Shown here: piece by piece, positions 44,651-52,843 of the stretch
Layout: each line of letters begins with the position of its first letter
Position numbering within the stretch: the stretch's first letter is position 1
Assembly: GCF_024359545.1 (NCBI RefSeq)
Contig: NZ_JAKQZG010000001.1
Location: forward strand, 62,001 to 126,000
Direction: 5' to 3'
Length of the DNA stretch: 64,000 bases
Source of the DNA: Jiella marina
GTDB taxonomy: Bacteria > Pseudomonadota > Alphaproteobacteria > Rhizobiales > Rhizobiaceae
Program-made: the position numbers and the translations under genes
The notes under the pieces: model-generated
Told to the model about the DNA's origin: nothing
Databases searched by the model: none
What the model saw: the letters and a program-made list of their open reading frames with translations, nothing else

Positions 44651-46165
44651 TCAGTTCTTGACCGTGTCTTCCAGGAAGAAGCGCCCGAGGGGGTTCTGGT
44701 AGAAGTTCTCGACGTTCTTGCGCGAGACGTTGATATAAGGGCTGTAATAGAGGTCGATCCAGTTCACGTCCTCCTTCGCCTGCTTCTGAAGCTCGACATA
44801 CATTTCTTCGCGCTTGGAATCGTCCATCTCCACGCGGGCGTCGGCGACCATCTGGGCGACCTCGGGAGAATCGTAACGCGTCATGTAGTTCATGTTCGCG
44901 TCATTGCCGAGCACGAAGGTCGTCTTCTGATCCGGGTCGAGAATGTCGTTGGTCCAGTAGGCGGCGGCGATGTCGTACTGGCCGTCGACCAGCATGTCCC
45001 ATTGCTGCGAGGCGTCGACCTTTTCGATGTTCACGGTGATGCCGGCTTCCGAGAGCTGGCGCTGCAGAAGGACGGCGATCTGCTCGTCGACCTCGTCGCC
45101 GGCCTTCACCAGATAGTTGAGCTCGAGGTCGCTGACGCCGGCCTCTTCGAGGAGTTCCTTGGCCTTTTCCGGATCGTGCGGACGGCGCAGATTGTCGGCG
45201 TAATAGTAGAGCGCGCCCTTCGGCACATAGGAGTTCGCGACCTCCCCGATGCCGAAGGTCACAGCGTCGACGACTTCCTGCTTGTTGATCGCGAAGTCGA
45301 TCGCCTGGCGCACTTCCTTCTTTCCGAGCGGCTCGTGATCGTGATTGATCAGCAGCGAATCCTCGCGGGTCGAGGGCTCGAGATGCACCGTAAGTTCGGG
45401 ATCGGCCTGAAGCTGCTGGACGCGCGAGAACGGAACGAAGATCGCCGCGTCGATCTGCCCTGCCTGGACGTTGAGCATGCGGGTGTTGTCATCGGGAATC
45501 GAGATCCACTCGACGCCATCGAGCTGGACCCGGTCGGCCTGCCAGAATTCCGGGTTCTTCTCCAGAATCACGCGATCGCCCCGGATCCAGTCCTTGACCG
45601 TGAAGGCGCCGGACGCGATCGGGTTCGAGGCGTAGTCCTCGGCACCCATCTCTTCCATGCCCTTCTTGGAGATGATCGAGGCGCCAGGCATGGCGAGCGT
45701 CGAGAGGAACGGCGCGGACTGGGTCGAGAGCGTGATGACCACCGTCTTGTCGTCCGGGGCCTCCATGTTCTCGATGATCTTGTAGCTGTCGCTCCAGAGC
45801 GAGCGGTCGCTGTCGCGGATGCGGGTGAGCGAATAGATGACGTCTTCAGCCGTGATCGGCGAACCGTCGGAGAAGTTCGCGTCGCGCAGGTTCATCGTGT
45901 AGGTCAGGCCGTCCTCTGAAATGTCCCAGCTTTCAGCGAGGCCCGGCTCCAGCTTGGTGCCGGTCTTGTCGACGCGCACCAGCACGTCATAGACGTTCAT
46001 GAACACCCAGAAGTCGATGTTCTGGGCCGTCGCGATCGGATCGAAGGTCGAGGAATCCTCGCGCCGGCCGATCGTCAGGATGCCCGCGGCCTCGGCGATC
46101 GAGGTGGACAGCGTCAAGGCTGCGAGGGCCGTGGCGCCAGCGAGTTTCAGAAACCTACGGTTCAT
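44651..46165 (-). CDS. Peptide/amide ABC transporter substrate-binding protein (DppA/family 5)
   Basis: 504 residues with a Sec signal (about 1-27, ending A-E-A). The family 5 pattern is clear: an early G-R-R-E-D-S-S-T-F-D-P strand, L-E-P-G-L-A-E-S-W-D-I-S-E-D-G-L-T-Y-T, F-S-D-G-S-P-I-T-A-E-D-V-I-Y-S and the late R-Q-A-I-D-F-A-I-N. It binds oligopeptides or similar amides. It is the last gene of the operon pip1-pip2-dppBCDF-dppA, 12 bases after the second ATPase gene, an unusual position since binding proteins normally come first. Ligand might be the signal sensed by the LuxR solo (inference from the PipR precedent). Confidence 0.93.
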   Translation of the reverse strand: MNRRFLKLAGATALAALTLSTSIAEAAGILTIGRREDSSTFDPIATAQNIDFWVFMNVYDVLVRVDKTGTKLEPGLAESWDISEDGLTYTMNLRDANFSDGSPITAEDVIYSLTRIRDSDRSLWSDSYKIIENMEAPDDKTVVITLSTQSAPFLSTLAMPGASIISKKGMEEMGAEDYASNPIASGAFTVKDWIRGDRVILEKNPEFWQADRVQLDGVEWISIPDDNTRMLNVQAGQIDAAIFVPFSRVQQLQADPELTVHLEPSTREDSLLINHDHEPLGKKEVRQAIDFAINKQEVVDAVTFGIGEVANSYVPKGALYYYADNLRRPHDPEKAKELLEEAGVSDLELNYLVKAGDEVDEQIAVLLQRQLSEAGITVNIEKVDASQQWDMLVDGQYDIAAAYWTNDILDPDQKTTFVLGNDANMNYMTRYDSPEVAQMVADARVEMDDSKREEMYVELQKQAKEDVNWIDLYYSPYINVSRKNVENFYQNPLGRFFLEDTVKN

Positions 46166-46177
46166 GGATCTTCTCCT

Positions 46178-47200
46178 TCAAGCGTTCTGAAGACGGGTTG
46201 CGGTTTGGGGACGTGGGAGCTGGCCCGGATCGAGGATGCAGGCCCAGCCATGGTCGTCGCGACGCCGGAGCGTCGGCGGCGGATCGCGGCTGCATTGCGG
46301 TTCCGCATAGGGGCAGCGCGGGTGGAAGCTGCAGCCGGATGGCAGGTTCAGCGGGCTCGGCGGCTCGCCCTGCATCGGCGCATCGGGCAGCGACACGGTC
46401 GGGTCGATCTCCGGGATCGATTCGATCAGAGCGGCGGTGTAGGGGTGGCGCGGTGCCGAAAACACCGCTTCGGTCGGCCCTTCCTCGACGATCCGGCCGA
46501 GATACATCACCGCTACCCGGTCGCAGAGCCGGCGCACGATGGCGAGATCGTGGGCGATGAAGATAAGGGTGAGGTTCATCTTCTCCTTCAGATCGAGAAA
46601 GAGATTGATGATCTGGCCCTGGATCGACACGTCGAGCGCGGCGACGCATTCGTCGGCGACGATGAGCTTCGGCTCCACCGCCAGGGCGCGGGCGATGCCG
46701 ACACGCTGGCACTGGCCGCCGCTCAGCGCCTGAGGCCGGCGTGCGGAAAGCGCGGGATCGAGCCCGACCATCTGGAGGAGTTCGGCGACACGATCCGTGA
46801 TCTTGTCCTTCGGCACCTTCTTGTGGACCCTGAGCACCTCGGCGATCGCTTCGCCGGCGGTGAGGCGCGGATTGAGGGCGTTGAGCGGGTCCTGAAAGAC
46901 CATCGCCGTCTCGCGCCGGATCTTCGACAGTTCCTGTCGCTTGCCGCCGGTGACGGCGGCGCGGTCAAAAACGATATGGCCGCCGGTCACCGTCTCGAGG
47001 CCGAGAAGGGCGCGGCCGAGCGTCGACTTGCCCGATCCGGACTCCCCCACGAGGCCGATGGTCTCACCCGGCCGGACGGACAAGGAGACGCCATTCAGCG
47101 CCTTCACCGCGCGGCGCGTCAGTCCGAGAGCTCCGCCGCCGGAAACCGGGAAATGCAGGACGACGTCGTCGGTCTCGATCAGGGGCGGGGCCTGGCTCAT
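46178..47200 (-). CDS. Peptide ABC transporter ATP-binding protein (DppF/OppF type)
   Basis: 340 residues. Walker A G-E-S-G-S-G-K-S-T, signature L-S-G-G-Q-C-Q-R-V-G-I-A-R-A-L, Walker B L-I-V-A-D-E-C-V-A-A-L-D-V-S, and the C-terminal oligopeptide/dipeptide domain with the cysteine cluster G-C-S-F-H-P-R-C-P-Y-A...C (iron-sulfur cluster in relatives). Two changes from consensus are visible: C instead of R/Q in the signature (Q-C-Q-R) and E-C-V instead of E-P-V/T in Walker B; both active-site residues are kept. Overlaps the DppD gene by four bases. Confidence 0.92.
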   Translation of the reverse strand: MSQAPPLIETDDVVLHFPVSGGGALGLTRRAVKALNGVSLSVRPGETIGLVGESGSGKSTLGRALLGLETVTGGHIVFDRAAVTGGKRQELSKIRRETAMVFQDPLNALNPRLTAGEAIAEVLRVHKKVPKDKITDRVAELLQMVGLDPALSARRPQALSGGQCQRVGIARALAVEPKLIVADECVAALDVSIQGQIINLFLDLKEKMNLTLIFIAHDLAIVRRLCDRVAVMYLGRIVEEGPTEAVFSAPRHPYTAALIESIPEIDPTVSLPDAPMQGEPPSPLNLPSGCSFHPRCPYAEPQCSRDPPPTLRRRDDHGWACILDPGQLPRPQTATRLQNA

Positions 47201-48201
47201 GCGGACTCCTTGGCCGGGAGCGCCGCCGCCTCGCCGACAGGATTGTAGCAGGCCGCCACATGATCGGGTTCGTAGGCCTCTAGCGGCGGCTGCCTGCGCG
47301 AGCACTCGGCCACTTCATTGCTGCAGCGGGGATGGAACCGGCAGCCTGTCGGCATGGCGTCGACGGTCGGCGGATAGCCGGGGATGGTGCGAAGACGCTC
47401 GCCGGTCGCGCCGATCGCCGGTTGGCAGCCCATCAGCCCAGCCGTGTAGGGGTGGCGCGGGGCGGCAAGCAGCCGCTCCTTCGGCCCATGCTCGCAGACC
47501 CGCCCGCCATAGAGCACGCAGATGGAATCGCAGAGCTGGGCTACCACGCCGAGATCATGGGTGATGAAGATGATCGACAGGCCCCGCGCATCGCGCAGCT
47601 CCTTCAGAAGCCGAAGGATCTGCGCCTGAACCGTGACGTCGAGCGCGGTCGTCGGCTCGTCGGCGATCAGGATGTCGGGATCGCAGGCGAGTGCCAGCGC
47701 GATCATCGCCCGTTGACGCATACCGCCGGAAAATTCGTGCGGAAAGGCGCGCGACCGCTCTTTCGGATCGGGGATGCCAACCTGCTGCAACAGCTCGATC
47801 GTCCGCTCCTCGGCCGCGCGTTTGCTGCCGCCATGGTGAAACCGCACGCTCTCGGCGATCTGGTCGCCGATGCGCATGACCGGGTCGAGATGGCTGGCCG
47901 GGTTCTGGAAGATCATGCCAATCCGCTTCCCGCGGATCGCGCGGAACTGGTCTTCGGGAAGGTCCATGACCTCTTTGCCATCGAGGCGGACGCTGCCCTT
48001 CGGAATGCTGAGGCGGCTGCTCGGCAGGAGCCGGAGAAGCGCGCGGCAGGCCATGGTCTTGCCCGAGCCGCTCTCGCCGACGAGACCGAGGATCTCGCCT
48101 TTCTGGAGTTCGAACGACACGCCGTCGACGATGCGGTGAGTGCCCGTCTCGGTCTTCGTCTCGACGGTCAGCCCGTCGACCTTGAGAAGTGGGGTGCTCA
48201 T
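47197..48201 (-). CDS. Peptide ABC transporter ATP-binding protein (DppD/OppD type)
   Basis: 334 residues. Walker A G-E-S-G-S-G-K-T-M, Walker B I-L-I-A-D-E-P-T-T-A-L-D-V-T, signature F-S-G-G-M-R-Q-R-A-M-I-A-L-A and the C-terminal G-C-R-F-H-P-R-C...C cluster. The start is the ATG giving M-S-T-P-L-L-K-V; the longer frame overlaps DppC coding sequence. Four-base overlaps link it to dppC and dppF. Confidence 0.94.
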   Translation of the reverse strand: MSTPLLKVDGLTVETKTETGTHRIVDGVSFELQKGEILGLVGESGSGKTMACRALLRLLPSSRLSIPKGSVRLDGKEVMDLPEDQFRAIRGKRIGMIFQNPASHLDPVMRIGDQIAESVRFHHGGSKRAAEERTIELLQQVGIPDPKERSRAFPHEFSGGMRQRAMIALALACDPDILIADEPTTALDVTVQAQILRLLKELRDARGLSIIFITHDLGVVAQLCDSICVLYGGRVCEHGPKERLLAAPRHPYTAGLMGCQPAIGATGERLRTIPGYPPTVDAMPTGCRFHPRCSNEVAECSRRQPPLEAYEPDHVAACYNPVGEAAALPAKESA

Positions 48202-49058
48202 GGGCGCACCCCCAGTTTCTCGCCGAGGCCGTCCGCCAGAAGGCTGAAGCCGAAGGCGAGAAGCACGATGGCAAGGCCCGGGAAGGTGGCGATCCACCAG
48301 GCGATCGAGATGAAGGCCTGGCCTTCCGCGACCATGATGCCCCATTCGGCGGTCGGCGGCTGGACACCGAGACCGAGATAGCTGATCGCCGCGCCGTTCA
48401 GGAGCACGAGAACCGCATCCGACATGGCGAAGACGATCGACCCGATCAGCGCGTTCGGCAGGAGATGGCGGAACATGATGCGCCAGTGGGAAAAGCCGAG
48501 GCTCTTCGCCGCCATGGCGAAATCGCTCTGTTTCAGGACGAGGATCTGGGCGCGCACCAGGCGCGCATAGGAGACCCAGCCGACCAGCGCCATGGCGATG
48601 TAGAAGCTCGCCAGCCCTGGCCCGAGGATGGCGATGATCGCCAGCATCAGGACGAGGAAGGGAAAGGCGAGCACGATGTCGATCAGCCGCATGAACAGCG
48701 TGTCGGTCAGCCCGCCGAAATAACCCGCGATCGTGCCGGCGGCCGTGCCGATGATGAAGGGAAAGATCACGCCCAGAAACGCGATCTGGAGGTCGATCCT
48801 CGTGCTCCAGATGACACGGGAGAGGATGTCGCGGCCGAAGTTGTCGGTGCCGAAAGGATGAACGAGGCTCGGCGGTGCCAGCCGGGCCGAGATGTCCTGA
48901 TAGATCGGGTCGTAGGGCGCGATCACTGGAGCCCCGACGGCCAGCACGATGAAGAAGATGAGGATGCCTGCGCCGATCATCAGCGGCTGCGGCACGTGGC
49001 CGGTGAGACGGCGGAGGCCGCGACGGCGCGCGGACATGTCGATCGCCGCCTCGCTCAC
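48198..49058 (-). CDS. Peptide ABC transporter permease (DppC type)
   Basis: 286 residues from a GTG start that overlaps the dppB stop (GTGA), in line with the other junctions of this operon; an ATG at 49037 (M-S-A-R-R-R) is an alternative. N-terminal OppC_N segment, H-P-F-G-T-D-N-F-G-R-D-I-L-S-R near residue 70 and the docking loop with A-A-K-S-L-G-F-S-H-W-R-I-M-F-R-H-L-L-P-N are diagnostic. Confidence 0.92.
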   Translation of the reverse strand: MSEAAIDMSARRRGLRRLTGHVPQPLMIGAGILIFFIVLAVGAPVIAPYDPIYQDISARLAPPSLVHPFGTDNFGRDILSRVIWSTRIDLQIAFLGVIFPFIIGTAAGTIAGYFGGLTDTLFMRLIDIVLAFPFLVLMLAIIAILGPGLASFYIAMALVGWVSYARLVRAQILVLKQSDFAMAAKSLGFSHWRIMFRHLLPNALIGSIVFAMSDAVLVLLNGAAISYLGLGVQPPTAEWGIMVAEGQAFISIAWWIATFPGLAIVLLAFGFSLLADGLGEKLGVRP

Positions 49059-49993
49059 AGCTTCACCCGCGGATCGAGCGTGACGGTCATGATGTCGGCC
49101 AGGAAGTTGACCAGCACTGAAGCGACGGCAAACAGCATCGCAACGCCCTGAACCACCATGTAGTCCCGGGTGAAGATCGCGCGGATCAGAAGCTGCCCCA
49201 TGCCGGGAATGGCGAAAACGCTCTCGACGACGACCGTGCCGCTGATCAGCCAGCCGATATTGACCGCCAGAAGGTTGAGGGTCGGGATCAACGAGTTCGG
49301 CAGGACGTGGCGACGAAAGACGACGTTTTCCGGCAGGCCTCGCGCGCGAGCGGCCATCGCCGCATCGGACTGCATCTCGGCAAGGAGGCTCGCACGCAGG
49401 CTGCGGGTCAGGACCGCCGACAGCGACAGCGCGATGGTGACGCAGGGCAGCACCATGTGATGCAGCTTTTCGAGGAAGGTCTGGCCGTAGCCCGACACGG
49501 GAAACAGATCGAGCCGGACGGAGAACAGGATGATCAGCATGATGCCCAGCCAGAAGGCTGGCATGCCGAGACCGCCGGTCGAGATCACCCGGACCGCCTG
49601 ATCGAGAAAGCCGCCGCGATTGCGCGCCGCGATGGTAGCGAGCGGGATGGTAATGGCGAGCGCCACCAGAACACTGCCGAAGACGAGGACGATCGTCGGT
49701 TCCAGGCGCTCGAAGATCAGGCCGATCACATCGACCTTGTAGAGGATCGAGCGGCCCATCTCGCCGTTGAAGAGGTTCTTCAGGAAGTAGAGATACTGCA
49801 TCCACAGGGGATCGTTGAGGCCGAACTGCTCGCGGATCCGTTCCAGCGCGGCCGGTGTCGCGCGGGTGCCGAGCAGGATGCGGGCCGGGTCGCCCGGGAT
49901 CGAGCGGACGAGCACGAATGTAATGATGCTGATCCCGAACAGGACCGGCAGGAGTTGCAGCGGCCGATAAAGGACGAAGCGGTAGCGATGCAT
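49055..49993 (-). CDS. Peptide ABC transporter permease (DppB type)
   Basis: 312 residues. Starts with R-P-L-Q-L-L-P-V-L-F-G-I-S-I-I-T-F-V-L-V-R-type first helix, P-G-D-P-A-R, and the docking loop A-R-A-R-G-L-P-E-N-V-V-F-R-R-H-V-L-P-N-S. It begins only 2 bases after the second iminopeptidase gene, so peptide hydrolases and peptide uptake are co-transcribed. Confidence 0.94.
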   Translation of the reverse strand: MHRYRFVLYRPLQLLPVLFGISIITFVLVRSIPGDPARILLGTRATPAALERIREQFGLNDPLWMQYLYFLKNLFNGEMGRSILYKVDVIGLIFERLEPTIVLVFGSVLVALAITIPLATIAARNRGGFLDQAVRVISTGGLGMPAFWLGIMLIILFSVRLDLFPVSGYGQTFLEKLHHMVLPCVTIALSLSAVLTRSLRASLLAEMQSDAAMAARARGLPENVVFRRHVLPNSLIPTLNLLAVNIGWLISGTVVVESVFAIPGMGQLLIRAIFTRDYMVVQGVAMLFAVASVLVNFLADIMTVTLDPRVKL

Positions 49994-49995
49994 CG

Positions 49996-50994
49996 TCAGC
50001 CGACCCCTGCCGGCACGGATGGCCGGGCCGGGCCTGTCGCCGACGCGCCGATCGGGTGGCGCTTCAGGAAATCCACCAGAGTGGTGCGATAGGCTTCGGG
50101 CTCTTCGTAGAAGGGGGAATGCGAGCTTGCCGGAAAGATCTTGATCTCCGACCCCGCGATCGCATGGTGCATCTTCGCGGCGCAGGCGGGCGTCAGTACA
50201 TCGTGACGGCCGCCCACGATCAGCACCGGCCAGTCGAAGCGGGCGAGGTCCGAGACGCGGTTCCAGTCGCTGATCGATCCGGTGTAGCAGTATTCGTTCG
50301 GGCCCTGGATCGCCATAAAGATCGGTTCGTTAAATCCGACCTTGGAGCGCTTCACCGGGGCCGGACGCTTGAATGTCCTGCGGATATGGCGGTGGTCGAG
50401 CAGATCCACGGCGGCCTTATAGGCCGGATGGTCGTAACGCTCCTCGGCCTCGAAGCACTGCATCATCGCCACCGTTTCCGGCCCCAGCGCCGAACGCAGA
50501 CGCCCGATCTCGCTTCTCAAATGCGGAATGTCGGCTGCAGTGTTGGCGAGAACCATGCTTGCGATGCGCTTGGGGTGGGTGAGGGCATATTCGATGCCGC
50601 ACCAGCCGCCCCAACTGTGTCCGAGGAAATGCACCCTGTCGAGATCGAAGGCGGAAAGCACGGCTTCGACTTCCGCGACATAGCGCGCCATCGTCCAGAG
50701 GGATGGATCCCTCGGATGGTCGGACGCGCCCGTTCCGAGCTGGTCGTGCACGACCACCCGGAAGCCTTCCTTGACGAGCGGCAGATGCGGATCACGCAGA
50801 TAATCGCAGGGCAGGCCCGGTCCGCCATTCAGGAGAAAGACGGTCTCATCGCCCTCGCCATAGCTGTAGGCGACCACCTGGTGACCGCTCTCGAGGGTGA
50901 TCCTGCGAGTCTCGTCGGGTTCGAGATTCTCCCAGACAAGAAAACCGCCCGCCGTCTCTTCCCATTTCTGTGGATCGTGCAAGGCCCCATTCAC
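49996..50994 (-). CDS. pip: Proline iminopeptidase-like alpha/beta hydrolase (second of a tandem pair)
   Basis: 332 residues from a GTG start, 8 bases after the stop of the first copy. Alpha/beta-hydrolase nucleophile elbow G-H-S-W-G-G-W (S127), acid D265 in G-R-H-D-V-L-T-P and H292 in S-S-H-S-P-F-Y-E-E-P form the triad, and L-N-G-G-P-G-L-P-C-D-Y-L (about 55-66) is the oxyanion-hole G-G-P-G motif of the S33/proline iminopeptidase family. Strongly similar to the neighbouring copy, including the A-D-I-P-H-L and G-P-E-T-V-A-M-M-Q segments. No signal peptide, so cytoplasmic. In plant-associated bacteria such genes lie next to LuxR solos and are activated by them. Confidence 0.88.
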   Translation of the reverse strand: MNGALHDPQKWEETAGGFLVWENLEPDETRRITLESGHQVVAYSYGEGDETVFLLNGGPGLPCDYLRDPHLPLVKEGFRVVVHDQLGTGASDHPRDPSLWTMARYVAEVEAVLSAFDLDRVHFLGHSWGGWCGIEYALTHPKRIASMVLANTAADIPHLRSEIGRLRSALGPETVAMMQCFEAEERYDHPAYKAAVDLLDHRHIRRTFKRPAPVKRSKVGFNEPIFMAIQGPNEYCYTGSISDWNRVSDLARFDWPVLIVGGRHDVLTPACAAKMHHAIAGSEIKIFPASSHSPFYEEPEAYRTTLVDFLKRHPIGASATGPARPSVPAGVG

Positions 50995-51002
50995 TGGTCG
51001 GC

Positions 51003-51893
51003 TCACCCCTGTCCGCGTCGCTTCAGGAAGTCGATCAGCACGGGATAGAAGGCGTCCGGCTCCTCGAAGAACGGCATGTGGCTGGAGTTCGGGAAGACCT
51101 TCAGCTCTGCGTCGGGCAGGGCATGCTTCATCCTGGCCGCGCAGGCCGGTGTCAGTTCGTCGTGCTGGCCGACGGTGATCAGGGTTGGAACCTTGATCTG
51201 GTGCATGTGGGGGATCCGATTCCAGTCCTTCAGATTGCCGGTGTAGAGGAACTCGTTCGGCCCCTGGATGGTCTCGTAGGGACCCATGTTCCAGTCGCCC
51301 AGCGAGCGTTGCACGGGTGCCGGCCACTCGGCCAGGCGGCAGACATGGCGGTAGTTCAGGATGGTGATCGCTGCCTGATATTCCGGGTGATCGAGCGTGC
51401 CTTCGGCTTCGTGGCGCTGCATCATCGCCACGGTTTCCGGTCCAAGGCTCGATCGCAGGCGTTCGAGTTCGGAAACGAGATGCGGAATGTCGGCCGCCGT
51501 GTTCTCCAGCACCAGCGTCTTCAAGGTGTCGGGATAGGTGAGGGCGTATTCCACCGACAGCCACCCGCCCCAGGATTGGCCGACGAGATGGACCTTTCCG
51601 AGATCGAGCGCTTGCCTGACCGTCTCAACCTCCTCGACATAGCGGGTGATGGTCCAGAGCGAGGGATCGGTCGGCCGATCAGAGGAGCCGGTGCCGAGCT
51701 GGTCGAAGGCGACGACGCGGTAGCCGTGGTCGATCAGGCAGGAATGGGAATCGCGCAGATAATCGCAGGGCAGGCCCGGGCCGCCATTCAGACAGAAAAC
51801 CACGTCATCGCCGGAGCCGAAGCTGTAGGTGACGACCTTGTACCCCTCGACTTCGACCACGCGCCGCTCGTCCGGTTCGATCTCACGCCACAC
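51003..51893 (-). CDS. pip: Proline iminopeptidase-like alpha/beta hydrolase (first of a tandem pair)
   Basis: 296 residues starting at GTG (V-W-R-E-I read as M), preceded by GAGGGG. Triad: S107 in G-Q-S-W-G-G-W, D245 in G-Q-H-D-E-L-T-P and H272 in S-S-H-M-P-F-F-E-E-P; oxyanion motif L-N-G-G-P-G. The enzyme should release N-terminal residues or hydrolyse amides from small substrates in the cytoplasm. It is the first gene of the minus-strand operon pip1-pip2-dppB-C-D-F-A, directly downstream of the lux-box-like dyad and divergent from the LuxR solo. It lacks the N-terminal 20-residue extension of the second copy. Confidence 0.9.
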   Translation of the reverse strand: MWREIEPDERRVVEVEGYKVVTYSFGSGDDVVFCLNGGPGLPCDYLRDSHSCLIDHGYRVVAFDQLGTGSSDRPTDPSLWTITRYVEEVETVRQALDLGKVHLVGQSWGGWLSVEYALTYPDTLKTLVLENTAADIPHLVSELERLRSSLGPETVAMMQRHEAEGTLDHPEYQAAITILNYRHVCRLAEWPAPVQRSLGDWNMGPYETIQGPNEFLYTGNLKDWNRIPHMHQIKVPTLITVGQHDELTPACAARMKHALPDAELKVFPNSSHMPFFEEPDAFYPVLIDFLKRRGQG

Positions 51894-51975
51894 GTTGGAT
51901 ACCCCTCTGGAGTGCTGGAAAATGCCATTGGCACCTGATCGGACGAACCTTAGCGACTCCGGCGCGGCGCTCGCC

Positions 51976-51995
51976 AGCTATCAAAAATGATAGGT
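51976..51995. promoter_or_regulatory. lux-box-like dyad between pip1 and the luxR solo
   Basis: agctatcaaaaatgataggt is a 20-bp imperfect palindrome; the inner 16 bases (51978-51993) are a perfect dyad ctatca-aaaa-tgatag. Length, symmetry and the outer ag-ct/ag-gt ends resemble lux boxes bound by LuxR-type regulators. It lies 83 bases upstream of the pip1 start and 71 bases upstream of the luxR start. Confidence 0.65.
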
Positions 51996-52065
51996 GGAAC
52001 CCGCAATGACTTGCGCTCTTTCGCTCAAGATGTAAACATGGCGCAGAAATAGACAGTGCGAATTG

Positions 52066-52836
52066 ATGTCATTGATGTCAAAGGATATTTCGGAGATCGA
52101 CGCCTATCTTGGTGCGGGCGACACGCTCGACGAGCGGATGATGCTCGCCCAGGGTGCGCTCGCCGGCTTCGAACTCACCTCGCTGATCTACGACTTCACG
52201 CCTGTCAAATACGATCACGAGGGCCGGCTGGTCACGCCGGCCTGGCTTTCGATGCGCAATCTGCCGGCGGACATGATCAAGGTCTGGTGCGAGGACGGCT
52301 TGTACCAGATCGATCCCGTCCAGCAACTCGCCTTCAAGACCCACTTGCCCTTCGTGTGGTCCTATCGGGCGGACGGCAAGACGCCGCTCAACCGCATCCT
52401 CAACCGCGACCACGGCCCGGTGATCGACTATGTTCACGACAGCAGGATCACCTGCGGCGTGAGCGTCCCAGTCCACATGCCGAATGGCGAATGTGCCGTC
52501 GTCACCGGCATCCGCCAGGACGCCGGCCATGATTTCGAGGACGTCATCGACAAGCATGTGGCGGACTTCACGCTGTTCGCCCATGTGCTGCACGAGAAGA
52601 TCTATCCGCTGTTCGACGAAGAGACCCTGAGTGCGCGGCCCATCCATTTGACGCCGCGCGAGCGCGAATGCGTCTCCTACGCAGCGGAAGGACTTTCGGC
52701 GAAGGAGATCTCGCTCAAGCTCTCGCGCTCGGTGCCGACCGTCGTCATGCACCTGAACGCCGCTGCCAGGAAGCTCTCGGCCGCTAATCGCGCGCAGCTG
52801 ATCGCGCGCGCCGCGCACTACAGGCTGATCGGCTGA
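52066..52836 (+). CDS. LuxR-family solo with plant-associated-bacteria (PAB) type signal-binding site
   Basis: 256 residues: N-terminal autoinducer-binding domain (about 15-165) and C-terminal GerE helix-turn-helix (about 190-250; L-T-P-R-E-R-E-C-V-S-Y-A-A-E-G-L-S-A-K-E-I). Aligned to TraR numbering by spacing, the invariant D70, P71 and W85 are present (D83, P84, W98), as is the conserved Gly (G131), but W57 is Met (M70) and Y61 is Trp (W74). This M/W pair is the known signature of PAB LuxR solos (OryR, XccR, PsoR, NesR, PipR) that respond to plant compounds or ethanolamine derivatives rather than AHLs. No luxI gene is in the window. Divergent from pip1-pip2-dpp. An ATG at 52075 is an alternative start. 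Confidence 0.9.
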   Translation: MSLMSKDISEIDAYLGAGDTLDERMMLAQGALAGFELTSLIYDFTPVKYDHEGRLVTPAWLSMRNLPADMIKVWCEDGLYQIDPVQQLAFKTHLPFVWSYRADGKTPLNRILNRDHGPVIDYVHDSRITCGVSVPVHMPNGECAVVTGIRQDAGHDFEDVIDKHVADFTLFAHVLHEKIYPLFDEETLSARPIHLTPRERECVSYAAEGLSAKEISLKLSRSVPTVVMHLNAAARKLSAANRAQLIARAAHYRLIG

Positions 52837-52843
52837 CGCCGCC

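Noticed and set aside
44651-46165. Assignment of the binding protein to nickel or glutathione uptake
   Set aside because: The family 5 fold covers these, but the operon context (iminopeptidases, LuxR solo) favours peptides or amides; sequence alone does not decide.
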